Source: Acidobacteriota bacterium (GTDB lineage Bacteria; Acidobacteriota; Vicinamibacteria; Vicinamibacterales; UBA8438). From it: 36,604 nucleotides of DNA. The DNA lies in NCBI GenBank assembly GCA_015659035.1, contig DQNS01000038.1, positions 1 through 36,604 of the forward strand, given 5' to 3'. The notes under the pieces are model-generated. The model had not been told where the DNA came from and made no database searches. It saw nothing but the letters and a program-made list of their open reading frames with translations. Below are positions 1 to 7,630 of this stretch, one piece after another. A program made the position numbers and the translations under genes. Within the stretch, counting starts at the first letter, position 1. Every line of letters starts with the position of its first letter.

Positions 1-1536
1 CTGATCTTCTTCACGTTCGGCACCCTCGACTTCCGCGCCGTCGCCGAGGCGGCGTCCGAGATGCCGGTCGAGGCGGGGGCGTTCGGCGTGCTGTCGGTCA
101 TCTCCCTCCTGCTGTTCGTCGGCGCCGTGGGGAAGAGCGCGCAGATTCCGCTCTACGTCTGGCTCCCGGACGCGATGGAGGGTCCCACGCCGGTGTCGGC
201 GCTCATTCACGCCGCGACCATGGTGACCGCGGGCGTGTATATGGTCGGCCGGAATGCCGTGCTGTTCTCGCACGCCCCGATGGTGATGACGATCGTCGCG
301 ACCGTCGGGGTGCTGACCGCGCTGATGGCGGCCACCATCGGGCTCGTGCAGACCGACATCAAGAGGGTGCTGGCCTACTCGACGGTGTCGCAGTTGGGCT
401 ACATGTTCCTGGCGACCGGCGTCGGCGCGTTCGGCGCCGCCGCGTTCCATCTGATGACGCATGCCTTCTTCAAGGCGCTGTTGTTCCTCGGCAGCGGGTC
501 CGTCATCCACGCCATGAACGACGAGCAGGACATGCAGAAGATGGGTGGCATGAAGCTCTACATGCCGGTCACCTTCATCACGATGTTCGTCGGGTCGCTC
601 GCGATCGCTGGGGTCCCGCCGTTCGCGGGTTTCTTCAGCAAGGACGAGATTCTCTATCGTACGTTCCTCAGTAACAAGCTGCTGTGGGGGCTGGCGGTCG
701 TGACCGCCGGGATGACCGCGTTCTACATGTTCCGGCTGATGTTCGTGACGTTCTTCGGCGACTACCGAGGGCCGTCCTGGGGCCATCAGGAGGGCGAGGC
801 GCACACGGACCCCGACCACGCCGCCGCCGACGAGGGTCACGCCGCGGACGATCACGCGCATGCCTGGCACGGGCCGCACGAGTCGCCGAGTCTGATGACC
901 GCGCCGCTGATGCTGCTCGCCGTCGGGGCGTTCGCCGCCGGGTTCGTGGGGATCCCGGCCGCCCTGGGGGGAGCCAACGCCATCGAGCTCTTCCTCGAGC
1001 CCAGCTTCACCGCCGGAGCGGAGCACGTCGAGGAGGCGGAGCACGCGGCCGCGCACCTGTCCCGGGCCGCCGAGATCGGGCTCATGGCGCTGTCGGTGCT
1101 GGTCGCTGTCGGGGGCATCGCGCTGGCGTATCACCTCTACGTGCGGCGGCCGGAGCGGTCCCAGCAGCTGGCGACCAACTGGGCCGGCGCCCATCGTGTG
1201 CTGACCAACAAGTACTACGTCGACGAGCTGTACGATGCGACCGCCGTTCGGGGCACCATGACCAGCGCGCGCGGGCTGTGGACCGTGGACCGGAACGTCG
1301 TCGACGGCGCCGTGAACGGGACCGGCTGGTTGATCCGCGCGTCATCCTGGGTATCGCACGTAGTGGATAAGTACCTTGTCGACGGGATGTTCAACCTGCT
1401 GGCCTGGGTCTGCGCGGAAGGGAGCTACGTCTTCCGTCGAGTCCAGACCGGGTTGATCCAGAACTACGCCGTGGCGACGCTCTTCGGCGTGTTCGCCTTC
1501 GTGACCGTGTATCTGGTTGCCCGGTATGTCGGATAG
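1..1536 (+). CDS. nuoL: NADH-quinone oxidoreductase subunit L, 5' end missing
   Basis: NuoL is the distal antiporter-like, proton-translocating membrane subunit of respiratory complex I. The frame is open from base 1, so the gene starts upstream; 511 codons are visible, out of a usual total of roughly 620-700. Family signatures include VWLPDAMEGPTPVSALIHAA, the TDIKRVLAYSTVSQLGYM helix and GVPPFAGFFSKDEI. The last transmembrane segments follow a long C-terminal part that carries the lateral helix of NuoL. Two inserted hydrophilic stretches are unusual: one rich in His, Asp and Glu at about 781-891, and a second Glu-Ala-His stretch at about 1000-1075. nuoM and nuoN follow on the same strand, as in canonical nuo operons. 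The stop is followed 12 bases later by a heptad repeat. Confidence 0.97.
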   Translation: MIFFTFGTLDFRAVAEAASEMPVEAGAFGVLSVISLLLFVGAVGKSAQIPLYVWLPDAMEGPTPVSALIHAATMVTAGVYMVGRNAVLFSHAPMVMTIVATVGVLTALMAATIGLVQTDIKRVLAYSTVSQLGYMFLATGVGAFGAAAFHLMTHAFFKALLFLGSGSVIHAMNDEQDMQKMGGMKLYMPVTFITMFVGSLAIAGVPPFAGFFSKDEILYRTFLSNKLLWGLAVVTAGMTAFYMFRLMFVTFFGDYRGPSWGHQEGEAHTDPDHAAADEGHAADDHAHAWHGPHESPSLMTAPLMLLAVGAFAAGFVGIPAALGGANAIELFLEPSFTAGAEHVEEAEHAAAHLSRAAEIGLMALSVLVAVGGIALAYHLYVRRPERSQQLATNWAGAHRVLTNKYYVDELYDATAVRGTMTSARGLWTVDRNVVDGAVNGTGWLIRASSWVSHVVDKYLVDGMFNLLAWVCAEGSYVFRRVQTGLIQNYAVATLFGVFAFVTVYLVARYVG

Positions 1537-1548
1537 CCCGAGAGCTCG

Positions 1549-1603
1549 AAGAAGGCAGAAGTCAGAAGTCAGGAGTCAGAAGGCGACGCTCGGTGCCGTC
1601 GCC
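1549..1603 (+). repeat. Heptad repeat tract plus hairpin after nuoL
   Basis: Purine-rich units of about 7 bases (GCAGAAG, TCAGAAG, TCAGGAG) run from 1549 to 1582, starting 12 bases after the nuoL stop. They are followed by a hairpin with stem GGCGAC (1582-1587) and GTCGCC (1598-1603). Related tracts in the same sense orientation follow nuoN, the cupin gene, the rhomboid gene, ychF, murD, ftsZ and the RNase HI gene. Confidence 0.8.
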
Positions 1604-1611
1604 GCCGGCCA

Positions 1612-1699
1612 AGGCGCGCACGTGCGCGCCTCGCGGGCTCGGTGTGGGGCCTTGGGGGTCCCCGCGTAGAGCCCGCGTGGGGTTCGGGGCGCAGCCCCG
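1612..1699. repeat. Cluster of palindromes between nuoL and nuoM
   Basis: Three inverted repeats lie in the 186-base gap. A perfect 20-base palindrome is at 1612-1631 (half-site AGGCGCGCAC). CGCGGGCTC at 1632-1640 pairs with GAGCCCGCG at 1669-1677. CGGGGC-GCA-GCCCCG is at 1685-1699 and is followed by GTCTAG. The last part resembles the CTAGAC and CCCC-GCGTAG-CGGGG motifs of the array at 28065-28376. The spacer between two co-oriented nuo genes is therefore probably repeat-derived. It could attenuate or process the message. Confidence 0.65.
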
Positions 1700-1722
1700 T
1701 CTAGTTAATCGAGAACCTGCTC

Positions 1723-3330
1723 ATGAGTTACGCCGACTTTCCGCTGCTGTCGCTGATCATGTTCACGCCGCTGGTGGGCGCGGTGCTGCTGCTGTTCGTG
1801 AGCAAGCCGAACACCATCCGCTGGGTCGCGAACGGGTTCGCCATGCTCGGCTTTCTGGTCTCGCTGCCGCTCTGGTTCTGGCTCGACACGACCGGCCCGG
1901 ACTGGCAGTTCGTCGAGCGGCACGACTGGATTCCGTCGATCGGCGCCGAGTATTTCCTCGGGGTCGACGGGTTCAGCACGTTGCTGATCCTGCTCGCCAC
2001 CCTGATCGGCGCGATTGCGGTGCTGTCCTCCTGGACCGCGATCACGGAGCGGGTCAAGGAGTACTACATCTTCCTGCTGGTGCTGCAGACCGGCATGATC
2101 GGCGCCTTCGTGGCGCTCGACTTCCTGCTGTTCTTCGTCTTCTGGGAGGTGATGCTGGTGCCGATGTATTTCCTCATCGGCATCTGGGGCAGCGCCAACC
2201 GGCTGTACTCGGCGATCAAGTTCTTCCTGTTCACGCTGGTCGGCAGCGTCATCATGCTGCTCGGTATCCTCGCGGTCTACTTTTATAACTACGACATCAC
2301 CGGCGTGTATACGTTCGACATCACGCGGTTCCACGAGCTGAACATGCCGTTCGAGTACCAGTGGTGGGTCTTCCTGGCGTTCTTCCTCGGGTTCGCCGTC
2401 AAGGTGCCGATGTTCCCGTTCCACACCTGGCTGCCCGACGCGCACACCGACGCGCCGACCGCCGGGTCGGTCATCCTGGCCGCCGTGCTCCTGAAGATGG
2501 GGACCTACGGGTTCATCCGGTTCTCGTTGCCGATCCTGCCGGAGGCAACGCTGGTATTCGTGCCGTGGGTCGTGGGGTTGTCCATCGTCGGCATCATCTA
2601 CGGCGCGCTGGTGGCGATGGCCCAGAGTGACTGGAAACGGCTGGTGGCGTACTCGAGTGTCAGCCACATGGGCCTGGTGATGATGGGGATATTCGCGCTC
2701 ACCCCGGTCGGCATCACCGGCAGCATCCTGCAGCAGATCAACCACGGGATCTCGACCGGCGCGCTGTTCCTGATCGTCGGGATCGTCTACGAGCGGCGTC
2801 ACACGAGAGAGATCTCGGAGTATGGCGGGTTGTCCAAGGTCATGCCGGCCTTCGCCGTGGTCTTCGCCGTGATGATGCTGTCGTCGATCGGGCTGCCGAC
2901 GCTCAACGGCTTCATCGGCGAAGTGTTGATCCTGCAGGGGATCTTCGTCGTCAACACGTGGTGGGCCGCCGCCGCCGCCAGCGGGATCGTGCTGGGCGCC
3001 GCCTACATGCTGTGGCTGTATCAGCGCACCATGTTCGGGACGGTGGACAACCCGAAGAACGAGAACCTGCCCGACCTGAACCTGCGGGAGTGGGCGACGT
3101 TTACCCCGTTGCTGATTCTCGCGGTCTGGATCGGGCTGTATCCGAAGCCGTTCCTGGACCGGCTCGAGACCTCCGTGGACCATGTCATGGCCAGGGTGAA
3201 CAGCGTCTATGGGCCGCGCAACGTCCTGAGGGACGAAAGCCAGGAAGCGGCCGACCCGCCCGAGTTGTTGACGCTGGACGGCGACGTGCCTGACGTTATC
3301 GAGATACCGGTGCGCGGGGGCGGCAGATAA
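1723..3330 (+). CDS. nuoM: NADH-quinone oxidoreductase subunit M
   Basis: NuoM is one of the three antiporter-like subunits that pump protons in the membrane arm of complex I. The 535-residue polytopic protein has normal length. Key charged residues expected of the family are visible: Glu142 in the FWEVMLVP helix, Lys227 in AVKVPMFPFHTWLPDAH, and a lysine in LLKMGTYGF. ATG 1723 gives the standard hydrophobic N-terminus (MSYADFPLLSL). No strong ribosome binding site is seen. The stop overlaps the nuoN start by one base (TAATG), so the two genes are translationally coupled. The 186-base repeat-filled gap before it is unusual, because nuoL and nuoM normally sit close together. Confidence 0.97.
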   Translation: MSYADFPLLSLIMFTPLVGAVLLLFVSKPNTIRWVANGFAMLGFLVSLPLWFWLDTTGPDWQFVERHDWIPSIGAEYFLGVDGFSTLLILLATLIGAIAVLSSWTAITERVKEYYIFLLVLQTGMIGAFVALDFLLFFVFWEVMLVPMYFLIGIWGSANRLYSAIKFFLFTLVGSVIMLLGILAVYFYNYDITGVYTFDITRFHELNMPFEYQWWVFLAFFLGFAVKVPMFPFHTWLPDAHTDAPTAGSVILAAVLLKMGTYGFIRFSLPILPEATLVFVPWVVGLSIVGIIYGALVAMAQSDWKRLVAYSSVSHMGLVMMGIFALTPVGITGSILQQINHGISTGALFLIVGIVYERRHTREISEYGGLSKVMPAFAVVFAVMMLSSIGLPTLNGFIGEVLILQGIFVVNTWWAAAAASGIVLGAAYMLWLYQRTMFGTVDNPKNENLPDLNLREWATFTPLLILAVWIGLYPKPFLDRLETSVDHVMARVNSVYGPRNVLRDESQEAADPPELLTLDGDVPDVIEIPVRGGGR

Positions 3331-4802
3331 TGCCCGCCGGTTTTTCCTCGCTCGACTTCTTCTACATCCTGCCCGAGCTGGTGCTGACCGGCGGCGCGAT
3401 GCTGCTGCTGTTGCTGGCGGTGCTGGTGCCGCGGCGCGACGGGCTGCTGTTGTGGACGGCGCTCGCCGCCGTGGCCCTCACGCTGGTGCTCGTGGTCAGG
3501 TTCTTCGGTCTCGATGTGACCGCGTCGCGGGGGCTGCTCGCGATCGACGGCTTCGCGGCGTTCTTCAAAGTCGTGGTCCTGCTGTCGGCGGCGTTGACGC
3601 TGTTGATGTCGGCGCCGTATCTGAAGGTCGAGGGGATCAGGGTAGGCGAGTACTACTTCCTGATTCTGTGCGCCACGCTCGGCATGATGTTCATGGCGAG
3701 CGGGGTCGAGCTGATCACGCTGTTCATCGGGCTCGAGACGATGGCGGTGTCGTTCTACGTGCTGGTGGGCTTTCTCAAACCGAACCCGCGTTCGAACGAG
3801 GCGGCCGTCAAGTATTTCCTGCTCGGGGGGTTCTCGCTGGGCATCCTGCTCTATGGCATGTCGCTGGTCTACGGCGTGACCGGCACGACTAGTCTGGCCG
3901 GCATTGCGGCGGCGTTGCGCGGGCAGGACACGAGCCTGGTGCTCGTGCTGGCCGTGATCCTCATCGGTGCGGGCATGGGGTTCAAGATCGCCGCGGTGCC
4001 GTTCCACATGTGGGCGCCGGACGTGTATGAGGGCGCGCCCACGCCGGTCACGGCGTTCCTGTCAGTTGGGTCCAAGGCGGCGTCGTTCGCGATGCTGCTG
4101 CGGATCTTCGTCGTGGGGATGCCGTCGCTCGGGGACGAGTGGGCGCTCTTCTTCATGGTGCTTGCCGTGGTCACGATGACGGTCGGGAACATCGCGGCGC
4201 TGACCCAGAGCAACCTGAAACGGCTGCTCGCCTACTCGTCGATCGCCCACGTTGGGTATCTGCTGATCGGGGTGGTCGTCCGCACCGAGCGCGGCGTGGC
4301 CGCCATGCTCGTGTATCTGGGGGTCTACCTGTTCATGCAGCTCGGCGCGTTCGCCGTCGTGGCGGCGATGCGTCGCAGCGACATCGTCGGTGACGAGCTG
4401 AAGGACCTCAACGGGTTGTCGAAGCGCAGCCCGATGGCCGCCATTGCGATGCTGTTCTTCATGCTGTCGCTGGGCGGCATCCCGCCGACCGCCGGGTTCA
4501 TGGGCAAAGTCTGGCTGTTTGGCGCCGCCATCGATGCCGGCTTCATCTGGCTCGCCGTGATCGCCGTCGCCAACAGCGCACTGTCGATCTATTACTACAT
4601 CCGCGTCGTCGTCTTCATGTGGATCAACCAGGAGGAGCCGGTTGGGTCACCGATCGTCATCGGTCCCGCCATGCGAGTCGCGCTCGGTGTCGCGCTGCTT
4701 GGCACCGTCGTTCTCGGTCTGTACCCGCAGTTTCTCTTCGAGCAGGCCGAGACGGCCGCTCGGACCCTCCAGGGGATGACCGCCGCGGTCGCGGTGCGGT
4801 AG
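3330..4802 (+). CDS. nuoN: NADH-quinone oxidoreductase subunit N
   Basis: NuoN is the third antiporter-like proton-translocating subunit of complex I. It has 490 residues and is polytopic. Conserved features are Glu136 in FIGLETMAVSFYVLVG, Lys219 in GFKIAAVPFHMWAPDVYEG, the TQSNLKRLLAYSSIAHVGY helix, and GGIPPTAGFMGK. ATG 3330 overlaps the last base of the nuoM stop codon. This is the last gene of the nuo run; the next gene, atpF, is convergent and ends only 45 bases away. A short heptad repeat follows the stop. Confidence 0.97.
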   Translation: MPAGFSSLDFFYILPELVLTGGAMLLLLLAVLVPRRDGLLLWTALAAVALTLVLVVRFFGLDVTASRGLLAIDGFAAFFKVVVLLSAALTLLMSAPYLKVEGIRVGEYYFLILCATLGMMFMASGVELITLFIGLETMAVSFYVLVGFLKPNPRSNEAAVKYFLLGGFSLGILLYGMSLVYGVTGTTSLAGIAAALRGQDTSLVLVLAVILIGAGMGFKIAAVPFHMWAPDVYEGAPTPVTAFLSVGSKAASFAMLLRIFVVGMPSLGDEWALFFMVLAVVTMTVGNIAALTQSNLKRLLAYSSIAHVGYLLIGVVVRTERGVAAMLVYLGVYLFMQLGAFAVVAAMRRSDIVGDELKDLNGLSKRSPMAAIAMLFFMLSLGGIPPTAGFMGKVWLFGAAIDAGFIWLAVIAVANSALSIYYYIRVVVFMWINQEEPVGSPIVIGPAMRVALGVALLGTVVLGLYPQFLFEQAETAARTLQGMTAAVAVR

Positions 4803-4808
4803 ATCCCC

Positions 4809-4830
4809 GAAGGAGTCAGGAGACAGGAGG
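4809..4830 (+). repeat. Short heptad repeat after nuoN
   Basis: GAAGGAGTCAGGAGACAGG lies 7 bases after the nuoN stop, in the same sense orientation as the other heptad tracts. It is followed by a weak GAGGT/ACCTC stem (4827-4831 and 4842-4846) in the 45-base gap between the convergent nuoN and atpF. The whole gap could act as a shared 3' end. Confidence 0.55.
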
Positions 4831-4847
4831 TTCTTGAGGCGACCTCG

Positions 4848-5351
4848 TCAGTTCTGCGACGCGTCGATCTGCGTGAGCGAATCCTGGATCAACGCGTCGT
4901 TGTCTTCCTGCGTCAAGTTCTTCTTGATCAGCTTCGACGCGACCGCCAGCGAGAGGTCGACGACCTCGTGCCGGATCTGCTGGACCGCGCGGGCGGTCTC
5001 GAGCTGGATCTGACGTTGGGCGCCGCGAACCAGGACCTCCGCCTCTTCTTTGGCCTTCTGCTTCAGGTCTTCCCGGACCGTGTCCGCCGCGACCCGGCTC
5101 TTGGCGACGATCGACTGCGCCTCGCCGCGGGCCGCGGCGATGATCTGCGCCGATTCCTGATGCAGCCGCTCCAGCTCCTGCCTGGCCTGATCGGCGTCGT
5201 CCAGCGACTTCCGGATCGTCTCCTGCCGTTCCTCGAGCGCCTTCAGCAGCGGGCCCCAGGCGAACTTGGCCAGCAGAAAGAGCAGTACCAGGAAGGTGAG
5301 GATGGTCCAGATGAAGAGCCCGGGGTCGGGCTGGATCAGCGGGTTATCCAT
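4848..5351 (-). CDS. atpF: F0F1 ATP synthase subunit b
   Basis: Subunit b forms the peripheral stalk that holds F1 against rotation. The 167-residue protein has the standard plan. A short N-terminus leads into one transmembrane helix (about residues 12-32, GLFIWTILTFLVLLFLLAKF), and a long charged coiled coil rich in Glu, Arg and Gln follows. An AAGGGA motif about 8 bases before ATG 5351 supports the start. It is the last gene of the F0 cluster. No second b-type gene, delta or F1 gene follows, because the next gene is the convergent nuoN. Confidence 0.94.
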   Translation of the reverse strand: MDNPLIQPDPGLFIWTILTFLVLLFLLAKFAWGPLLKALEERQETIRKSLDDADQARQELERLHQESAQIIAAARGEAQSIVAKSRVAADTVREDLKQKAKEEAEVLVRGAQRQIQLETARAVQQIRHEVVDLSLAVASKLIKKNLTQEDNDALIQDSLTQIDASQN

Positions 5352-5405
5352 GGGACGTTCCCTTCGAGGATGTCACACGCGTGTGGGGTCGGTTGAACGC
5401 GACGG

Positions 5406-5630
5406 TCACCGCATCAGGACGACGATGAAGGCGAACACCTCGGCCAGAATCGCCACGCCTTCGAGAAGGAAGAGCGGGAGGTTCACGGCGGCGGTGATCT
5501 CGGCGGCGGCGGACGGCTGGCGGGCGATGCTCTCGGCAGCGGCGGCGGCGAACCGACCGATACCCAGACCCGCCCCGATGACAACCAACCCGAGACCGAT
5601 CGCGACGCCGCCGATGTACAGGGTTTCCAT
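5406..5630 (-). CDS. atpE: F0F1 ATP synthase subunit c
   Basis: Subunit c is the proteolipid of the rotor ring. The 74-residue protein is a two-helix hairpin: a Gly- and Ala-rich first helix (GLGIGRFAAAAAESIARQP) with the polar ARQP loop, then a second helix with the ion-binding carboxylate Glu57 in LFLLEGVAIL. The sequence after this Glu (GV, not ST), and the lack of the Gln seen in Na+-type rings, suggest proton coupling; that is inferred. GGAGG lies 8 bases before ATG 5630, a good ribosome binding site. It sits between atpB and atpF. Confidence 0.95.
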   Translation of the reverse strand: METLYIGGVAIGLGLVVIGAGLGIGRFAAAAAESIARQPSAAAEITAAVNLPLFLLEGVAILAEVFAFIVVLMR

Positions 5631-5663
5631 GCAGATGACCTCCGTGTGAGTGAGTCGTTGCTC

Positions 5664-6635
5664 CTAGTGGTGCACGTTGATGGCCATGCCGATGAACACC
5701 GATGTCAGCAGGGTGAACACATAGGCCTGGACCATGACGACGATGATCTCGAGAGCGGAGATGCCGACCGCGAGCGGCACGGCCACAGCGAACCCGACAC
5801 CCGTCCCGAGCAGCGCGCTCTCGAAGACCTGGTTGAAGATGAAGACCAGCGAGAGGATCGAGAGAATCGCGATGTGTCCGCCGGTCATGTTGGCGGCCAG
5901 CCGCATCGTGAGCGCGAACGGCCTGACGAACATGCTCATGAGCTCGATCGGGATCAGCAGGATGTAGATCGGCCAGGGATGTCCCGACGGCACCAGGTTC
6001 TTCCAGTGTTTCACGAAGCCGTGCGCCATCGTGCCGGCCACGATGATCGAAAAGAACGTGATGATCGCCAGCGCGGCGGTGACGTTGTAGTTCGCCGTGG
6101 TGGTGGACCCGCCATGCAGCACGCTGTTGATCAGCGACTCCGAGTCGGCGGCATTCGAGAGCACATACCGGTCCACCAATCCGAGCACCTCGAAGATCGG
6201 AACCAACCCGATCGCATTCGAGACGAGGATGAACACGAGCAGCGTCAGGATCAGCGGCGTCCAGGTGTTGACGAACTTCGGACCGACGTTGGGCAGCACC
6301 ATCGAGTCGCGGATGACCTGTACCAGCCACTCCAGGGCGCTCATGAAGCCGGTCGGGACCAGCCGCTCCTGTTTCAGATACCGGCGTGTGGCAAGGGTAA
6401 TGACCACGAACAGGCCCCCGGCCACCAGCCACAGCATCATGACGTGCTTGGTGACCGAGAAGTCGATCCCCGCGATCGACGGAAGATGCAGGATCGGGTG
6501 GTCGAGCGAGCTGTTCGAGACGTGCTCAATAATCACCTCGCCGGCGTTGAAGGCCTCGTCGGCGCCGTGTTCGGCCTCGCCGACGTGCTCCGCGGCGGCC
6601 TGTGCTTCCTCGGCGTGCTGTGCGGCGCTCATCAT
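5664..6635 (-). CDS. atpB: F0F1 ATP synthase subunit a
   Basis: Subunit a is the F0 stator channel subunit. The frame stays open far upstream, but ATG 6635 (or the adjacent ATG 6632) gives 323 residues and fits the gap after the preceding gene, which ends at 6671. The essential stator arginine is Arg245 in ALTMRLAANMTGGH, and the C-terminal helix carries the QAYVFTLLTSVFIGMAI signature. The N-terminus has an extra segment of about 30 residues rich in Ala, Glu and His before the first family match (HPILHLP). That segment resembles an insertion in NuoL. No clear ribosome binding site is visible, so translation may be coupled to the gene before it. Confidence 0.95.
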   Translation of the reverse strand: MMSAAQHAEEAQAAAEHVGEAEHGADEAFNAGEVIIEHVSNSSLDHPILHLPSIAGIDFSVTKHVMMLWLVAGGLFVVITLATRRYLKQERLVPTGFMSALEWLVQVIRDSMVLPNVGPKFVNTWTPLILTLLVFILVSNAIGLVPIFEVLGLVDRYVLSNAADSESLINSVLHGGSTTTANYNVTAALAIITFFSIIVAGTMAHGFVKHWKNLVPSGHPWPIYILLIPIELMSMFVRPFALTMRLAANMTGGHIAILSILSLVFIFNQVFESALLGTGVGFAVAVPLAVGISALEIIVVMVQAYVFTLLTSVFIGMAINVHH

Positions 6636-6670
6636 GATGGCGAGAGTAACGGACGGTTGCGATGGTCCGC

Positions 6671-7051
6671 TCAGCTGACCCTGGCGGGCTCCCGGCCGAG
6701 CCGGGCGAACAAGGTCCTGAAATACAGCGCCTCGATGTTCTGGAGCGCCACGAAATACACGGCGAAGCTCACGGCGAACGGAACCGGATCGACAGCCAGC
6801 ACCCTGACCACGACCAACACATACACCGCGTAGAACGCCATCTTGACAATGAACGCGCCCGTCATGCGCGCGGTCAGGGTCTGGATGTCGCCGCGCACCG
6901 TCCGTTCGACAAGCTGGATCGTTGCCAGCCCGACCACGAGTGGAGCGATCATGCCGAGGAAGGTGGCGCCGGCAGCGTCCGGTGCCAGGACGACGGTGCA
7001 CAGACCACACGAAATCACACTCACCGCCGCCAGCATCCCCGATAGCTTCAT
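6671..7051 (-). CDS. AtpI-like small membrane protein of the ATP synthase cluster
   Basis: A 126-residue protein with four predicted membrane segments (MLAAVSVISCGLCTVV, FLGMIAPLVVGLATIQ, AFIVKMAFYAVYVLVVV, PVPFAVSFAVYFVAL). Its size, hydropathy and position between atpZ and atpB match ATP synthase subunit I (AtpI), which in other bacteria helps assemble the c-ring or carries Mg2+. The primary sequence is poorly conserved, so this rests mainly on context. ATG 7051 overlaps the stop of atpZ (ATGA), which fixes the start, although the frame is open further upstream. Confidence 0.7.
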   Translation of the reverse strand: MKLSGMLAAVSVISCGLCTVVLAPDAAGATFLGMIAPLVVGLATIQLVERTVRGDIQTLTARMTGAFIVKMAFYAVYVLVVVRVLAVDPVPFAVSFAVYFVALQNIEALYFRTLFARLGREPARVS

Positions 7052-7290
7052 ATCTTCCAGACCGTTTTCGCCAGCTGGTAGAAGCCGACGACGAGACCCA
7101 CCAGCAAACCCGTGAGCAGGAACCACGGCGAGGTCGCGGCCCACCGATCAACGAGATGACCCACCCCGCCGAGTAGAAGGATGGCGCCGATCAGCGCATA
7201 GCCGGCTGTGGCGGCCGGACCCGACCGGCGGACGTTGTCCTGCAAGGCCTGGAGCGATCGTGCTAAAAAATGGTCGCTCGGGTCGGGCAT
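7048..7290 (-). CDS. atpZ: AtpZ/AtpI-family protein, first gene of the F0 cluster
   Basis: An 80-residue protein with an N-terminal polar part (SLQALQDNVRRSGPAATAGY) and two transmembrane helices separated by DRWAATSP. The second helix ends in GFYQLAKTVWK. This matches the AtpZ family (F0F1-ATPase subunit, DUF2892/ATPase_gene1 type) found upstream of atpI-atpB in many operons and linked to Mg2+ or Ca2+ transport or c-ring assembly. The frame is open to 7392, but ATG 7290 gives the family-like N-terminus MPDPSDHF and leaves a 5' leader of about 55 bases after the predicted promoter. No clear ribosome binding site is visible. Confidence 0.75.
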   Translation of the reverse strand: MPDPSDHFLARSLQALQDNVRRSGPAATAGYALIGAILLLGGVGHLVDRWAATSPWFLLTGLLVGLVVGFYQLAKTVWKI

Positions 7291-7351
7291 GCACGAACCC
7301 GCAACGGGAGCATACGCACAAATGCCGGTTCCCGCCCTCGGGAAACACATG

Positions 7352-7381
7352 ATCATAGCAGTCCGGGCCGGCGGATGCCAA
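7352..7381 (-). promoter_or_regulatory. Sigma70-like promoter of the F0 cluster
   Basis: On the minus strand, TTGGCA (-35; plus positions 7376-7381) is separated by 18 bases from TATGAT (-10; plus positions 7352-7357). The start of transcription would be near 7345, about 55 bases before the atpZ start codon. Both hexamers match the consensus at 4-5 of 6 positions in an otherwise very GC-rich region. It faces the right way and is the only good match in the gap. Confidence 0.6.
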
Positions 7382-7439
7382 CCGAGGCACACCCCCGTTC
7401 AACGGTCGACCGGCTACCTCGGTCCGTTTTGGCGACCGC

Positions 7440-7595
7440 CTAGGGACCGACCGCTTGGTGGCGTATCAGGCGTCGGCGCGCGGTGGTGTCGTGAAGGTCT
7501 GTGCGGCCACGACCGGGTGACGTGATCGTCGGCGCGGCTGGTACGACGGTGACGGCCGCGAGCGCCAGCACCATCGCAGAGACAGCCCGCCTCAT
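7440..7595 (-). CDS. Possible small exported protein, unknown
   Basis: A 51-codon frame begins at ATG 7595, 35 bases after the stop of the E1 gene on the same strand. The first 20 or so residues (MRRAVSAMVLALAAVTVVPA) look like a signal peptide: two arginines, a hydrophobic core, then Ala-rich and small residues. The remaining 30 residues are basic and low in complexity, with no recognised domain. GGGGT precedes the ATG. The frame could be chance in GC-rich DNA. Apart from this frame and the promoter at 7352-7381, I see nothing in the 340-base gap 7291-7630. Confidence 0.25.
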   Translation of the reverse strand: MRRAVSAMVLALAAVTVVPAAPTITSPGRGRTDLHDTTARRRLIRHQAVGP

Positions 7596-7630
7596 ATCGA
7601 CCCCAGGATGACCCGATCTCCGGGCCACCG

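Noticed and set aside
1705-3183. A 492-codon open frame on the minus strand opposite nuoM
   Set aside because: It is rich in His, Gln, Arg, Asp and Glu, the mirror of hydrophobic membrane codons in GC-rich DNA. nuoM is clearly the real gene.
5646-6833. A 395-codon open frame on the plus strand opposite atpB
   Set aside because: Same antisense composition effect; the minus-strand atp genes are certain.
5664-7151. atpB read as a 495-residue protein
   Set aside because: The upstream part overlaps the atpI-like and atpZ genes in another frame and has no family similarity; the ATG at 6635 gives a normal subunit a.
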